Origin: Elusimicrobia bacterium RIFCSPLOWO2_01_FULL_64_13
GTDB taxonomy: Bacteria; Elusimicrobiota; Elusimicrobia; 2-02-FULL-39-32
Assembly (NCBI GenBank): GCA_001800095.1
Contig: MGUT01000001.1
Coordinates: 21,629 to 29,313, forward strand
Direction: 5' to 3'
Length of the DNA: 7,685 nt
Part shown: positions 5,940-7,685 of the stretch, one piece after another
Position numbering within the stretch: the first letter of the stretch is position 1
Layout of the letters: each line of letters opens with the position of its first letter
Notes under the pieces: generated by a model
What the model was told of the DNA's origin: nothing
What the model saw: only the letters and a program-made list of their open reading frames with translations
Database searches by the model: none
Position numbers and translations under genes: made by a program

Positions 5940-5940
5940 G

Positions 5941-7685
5941 TCAGGGCTCCGTTTCCTCCAGTCCGGGGAAGAGACGGTCCGGGTCGAAGGCCGCCTTGAT
6001 CCTGTCATGCAGGGAGCGCACGGCCGGGTCCAGGGAAGCGTAGCTCTTCCGGGTCCCGGTCCCGGGACGGGCGTCGAATCCGCCTCGGGCCGGAAAGGTC
6101 TTTAAGATCACCGAGACGATCACTCCCAGAGTCCCTCGGGAACCTAAAAAGAGCTTGGCCATGTCGTATCCCGCCACGTTCTTCATCACCTTGGCCCCGA
6201 ACGACCCGATCAGGCCGTCCGGGAACACCGCCTTCAGCCCGAGGACCTGGTCGCGGACCCTGGGCGTCTGGAACGGGTTCGCGGCCAGGCACCCTCCCAC
6301 CGTGCCGCCGGAGGGGAGGAGGGCTTTCTGATCCTTCGCGGCCAGGACCTCCTGCAGGGCGTCGATCTCCGTGCCGGCCAGGACCGTGACCGTGAAATTC
6401 TCCGCGTCGTGCTCGAGGACCCCGGAGAGCCCCCGCGAACCGATCGTCAGGCGGTCTCCCGACGGGCCGGCGGGACGCGAACGCGTCCCGGCCCCGGCGA
6501 TCCGCGCCCTTTTCCCCTTCTCCCGGAGCCAGGCCATCCCCCGGACGAGCTCCGCTTCGCTCCTCGGCAGGAATATCCCGGAACGGACCTCCGGCTCTTC
6601 GGGCCGGGACGCCTCGCGCGCGCGGCCGGCCCCGTCCGCGGCGGGGATCAGTTTGTCCGGATTGCAGAGATCGCCCGGATCGAACGCGCGCTTCAGCTTG
6701 CGGAAGATCTCCAGGGTGTCGGGAGTGAAGAGCCAGCGCATGGCCTCCCTTTTGTCCATGCCCACGCCGTGCTCCCCCGAGATCGTCCCGCCCAGCTCCA
6801 CGCAGACCCGGAGCATGTCGGCCCCGGCCGCCTTCACGTTGCCGGTCGCCTCCCGGTCGCGCTCGTCGAAGAGGATCTGGGGATGGAGGTTGCCGTCGCC
6901 GGCGTGGAAGATGAGGGAAAGCTTCAACCCCCGCTCCTCCGCTATGGCGCGTATGCGCCTGGAGGCCTCGGGCAGGCGGCTCCTGGGCACGGCCCCGTCC
7001 TCCACGAGCACGTTCGGCGCGAGGCGCGCCATGGCGGGATAGGACCCGCGGCGCCCCTCCCACAGCTTTTCCCTCTCGGCCTCGTCCCTGGCGAGGCGGA
7101 ACTCCCCGCAGGAGTTCTTCCGGCAGACGTCCCTGATCTGATCGATCTGCGGCAGGATCTCGTCGCCCCCGTCCACCTCGATCAGGAGCACGGCCTGGGC
7201 GTCCGTGGGATAGCCCGCGTGGATGAACTCCTCCACCGCCCTGACGGTGAGCTGGTCCATGGCCTCGAGAGTGGCCGGGATGATGCCGGCGGAGACGATG
7301 TCCGTGACCGCGCGGATGGCGGCCTCCATGCTGGGAAAGGAGGCGAGCATGGTCTCCACCCTCTGGGGGATGGGCGTCAGGGCCAACGTCGCGCGGGAAA
7401 CGATCCCGAGGGTCCCTTCCGACCCGACGAAAAGGCCCGTGAGGTCGCAGCCCGGCTGGTCGAGGTCCAGTTCGACGGCCTCCCCGTCGGGCAGGACCAC
7501 CTCGAGGCCGCGGACGTGGTGGGACGTGACCCCGTATTTGAGGCAATGGGGGCCGCCGGCGTTCGTGCCGATGTTCCCGCCGATGGTGCAGGCCTTCTGG
7601 CTGGCCGGGTCGGGCGCGTAGAAAAGGCCGAGGGGCTCGAGAGCTTTTTTTAAAAAGAGGTTGGGGAGGCCGGGCTCGACCTCGG
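5941..7685 (-). CDS. glcD: GlcD-GlcE fusion: FAD-linked 2-hydroxyacid (glycolate/D-lactate type) dehydrogenase, 5' end missing
   Basis: The reading frame is open to the right edge, so the start is outside. 580 residues are visible, and by comparison with GlcD roughly 100 N-terminal residues are missing. Visible residues 1-95 are the end of the FAD-binding PCMH domain: YAPDPASQKACTIGG, NAGGPHCLKYG, GLFVGSEGTLGI. Residues 96-347 are the GlcD C-terminal catalytic and metal-binding domain, with HAGDGNLH (H260, H267), GTISGEHG (E304, H305) and FDPGDLCNPDKLIP. After a charged linker (348-366, bases 6586-6642) comes a second PCMH flavin domain typical of GlcE: GAGTRSRPAG, LPSGGTVGG, RVRDQVLGLKAVFPDG, KVMKNVAGYDMAKL, GSRGTLGVI. 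GlcD and GlcE are normally separate proteins. Only about 49 residues follow the second domain, ending in the usual helix IKAAFDPDRLFPG, so the GlcE cap region is almost absent. It oxidises a short 2-hydroxyacid and hands electrons to GlcF, whose gene follows after 1 base. Substrate (glycolate, D-lactate or another) cannot be decided from sequence. Confidence 0.92.
   Translation of the reverse strand, partial: EVEPGLPNLFLKKALEPLGLFYAPDPASQKACTIGGNIGTNAGGPHCLKYGVTSHHVRGLEVVLPDGEAVELDLDQPGCDLTGLFVGSEGTLGIVSRATLALTPIPQRVETMLASFPSMEAAIRAVTDIVSAGIIPATLEAMDQLTVRAVEEFIHAGYPTDAQAVLLIEVDGGDEILPQIDQIRDVCRKNSCGEFRLARDEAEREKLWEGRRGSYPAMARLAPNVLVEDGAVPRSRLPEASRRIRAIAEERGLKLSLIFHAGDGNLHPQILFDERDREATGNVKAAGADMLRVCVELGGTISGEHGVGMDKREAMRWLFTPDTLEIFRKLKRAFDPGDLCNPDKLIPAADGAGRAREASRPEEPEVRSGIFLPRSEAELVRGMAWLREKGKRARIAGAGTRSRPAGPSGDRLTIGSRGLSGVLEHDAENFTVTVLAGTEIDALQEVLAAKDQKALLPSGGTVGGCLAANPFQTPRVRDQVLGLKAVFPDGLIGSFGAKVMKNVAGYDMAKLFLGSRGTLGVIVSVILKTFPARGGFDARPGTGTRKSYASLDPAVRSLHDRIKAAFDPDRLFPGLEETEP
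5947..5950 (-). promoter_or_regulatory. Ribosome binding site for glcF
   Basis: GGAG on the minus strand lies 7 bases before the glcF ATG at 5939, within the final codons of the GlcD-GlcE gene. It decides the glcF start and, with the TGA-C-ATG junction, indicates coupled translation. Confidence 0.7.

Noticed and set aside
5034..5999. 321-codon plus-strand frame opposite glcF
   Set aside because: Antisense to a gene with all Fe-S and CCG cysteines in place; the antisense product shows no family features.
6005..7546. 513-codon minus-strand frame in another phase of the GlcD-GlcE gene
   Set aside because: Extremely Arg/Gly/Pro-rich translation; the GlcD/GlcE motifs are all in the other frame.
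6409..7653. 414-codon plus-strand frame opposite the GlcD half
   Set aside because: Antisense shadow without recognisable motifs.
7645..7656. T7A5 run; on the minus strand it contains T TTA AAA in the coding frame, a formal -1 slippery heptamer
   Set aside because: The -1 frame leads into a long Arg-rich shadow with no product, and the GlcD sequence continues normally in frame through the site. At most it is a slippage-prone homopolymer.

Overview
This is a densely packed, GC-rich stretch (roughly two thirds G+C by eye) of a bacterial chromosome with seven protein-coding genes, two of them cut by the window edges. I see no tRNA, rRNA, CRISPR array, insertion sequence or phage gene. No stretch above about 60 bases lacks a gene. 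The lineage cannot be fixed from the sequence. A large multidomain exported protein ending in a FlgD-Ig-like 'NYPNPF' domain, a membrane-anchored M23 peptidase next to a bactofilin, and a short PpiD/SurA-type protein point to a Gram-negative, two-membrane bacterium. The C-terminal domain style recalls Elusimicrobiota or neighbouring uncultured phyla, but this is a low-confidence impression.

Layout. Bases 1-1910 (+) hold the 3' part of a large secreted or surface protein with four DxDGDG-type calcium-binding motifs, a module resembling phage structural proteins, a fibronectin-III-like domain and a C-terminal FlgD-Ig/sorting-like domain. At 1970-3052 and 3057-3458 (+) lies a two-gene operon: a membrane-anchored M23 peptidase, then a bactofilin. 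A HEAT-repeat protein with a signal peptide (3415-4008, -) converges on the bactofilin. A PpiD/SurA-like chaperone without a parvulin domain (4007-4720, +) diverges from it. At 4677-5939 and 5941 to beyond 7685 (-) lies a glycolate-oxidase-type operon: a GlcD-GlcE fusion followed by the GlcF iron-sulfur subunit.

How it works together. The M23/bactofilin pair is a recognised cell-shape module: the bactofilin filament in the cytoplasm positions a peptidoglycan hydrolase at the membrane. The PpiD/SurA-like protein would handle unfolded exported proteins, and the first gene encodes such an export substrate in general terms, although no direct link is shown. The GlcDE-F pair is a separate metabolic unit that oxidises a 2-hydroxyacid (glycolate or D-lactate type) and passes electrons through Fe-S clusters to the membrane.

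The most notable points are: a GlcD-GlcE fusion whose GlcE half has lost nearly all of its cap region; two strong-looking sigma70-type promoters (TTGACT-N17-TATNNN) placed so close to their ATGs that the mRNAs should be leaderless or nearly so; a divergent gene pair whose two start codons share one CATG; two convergent gene pairs that both overlap by exactly 44 bp; and the PPIase-less chaperone. I found no evidence for a wholly new defence or mobile system here.
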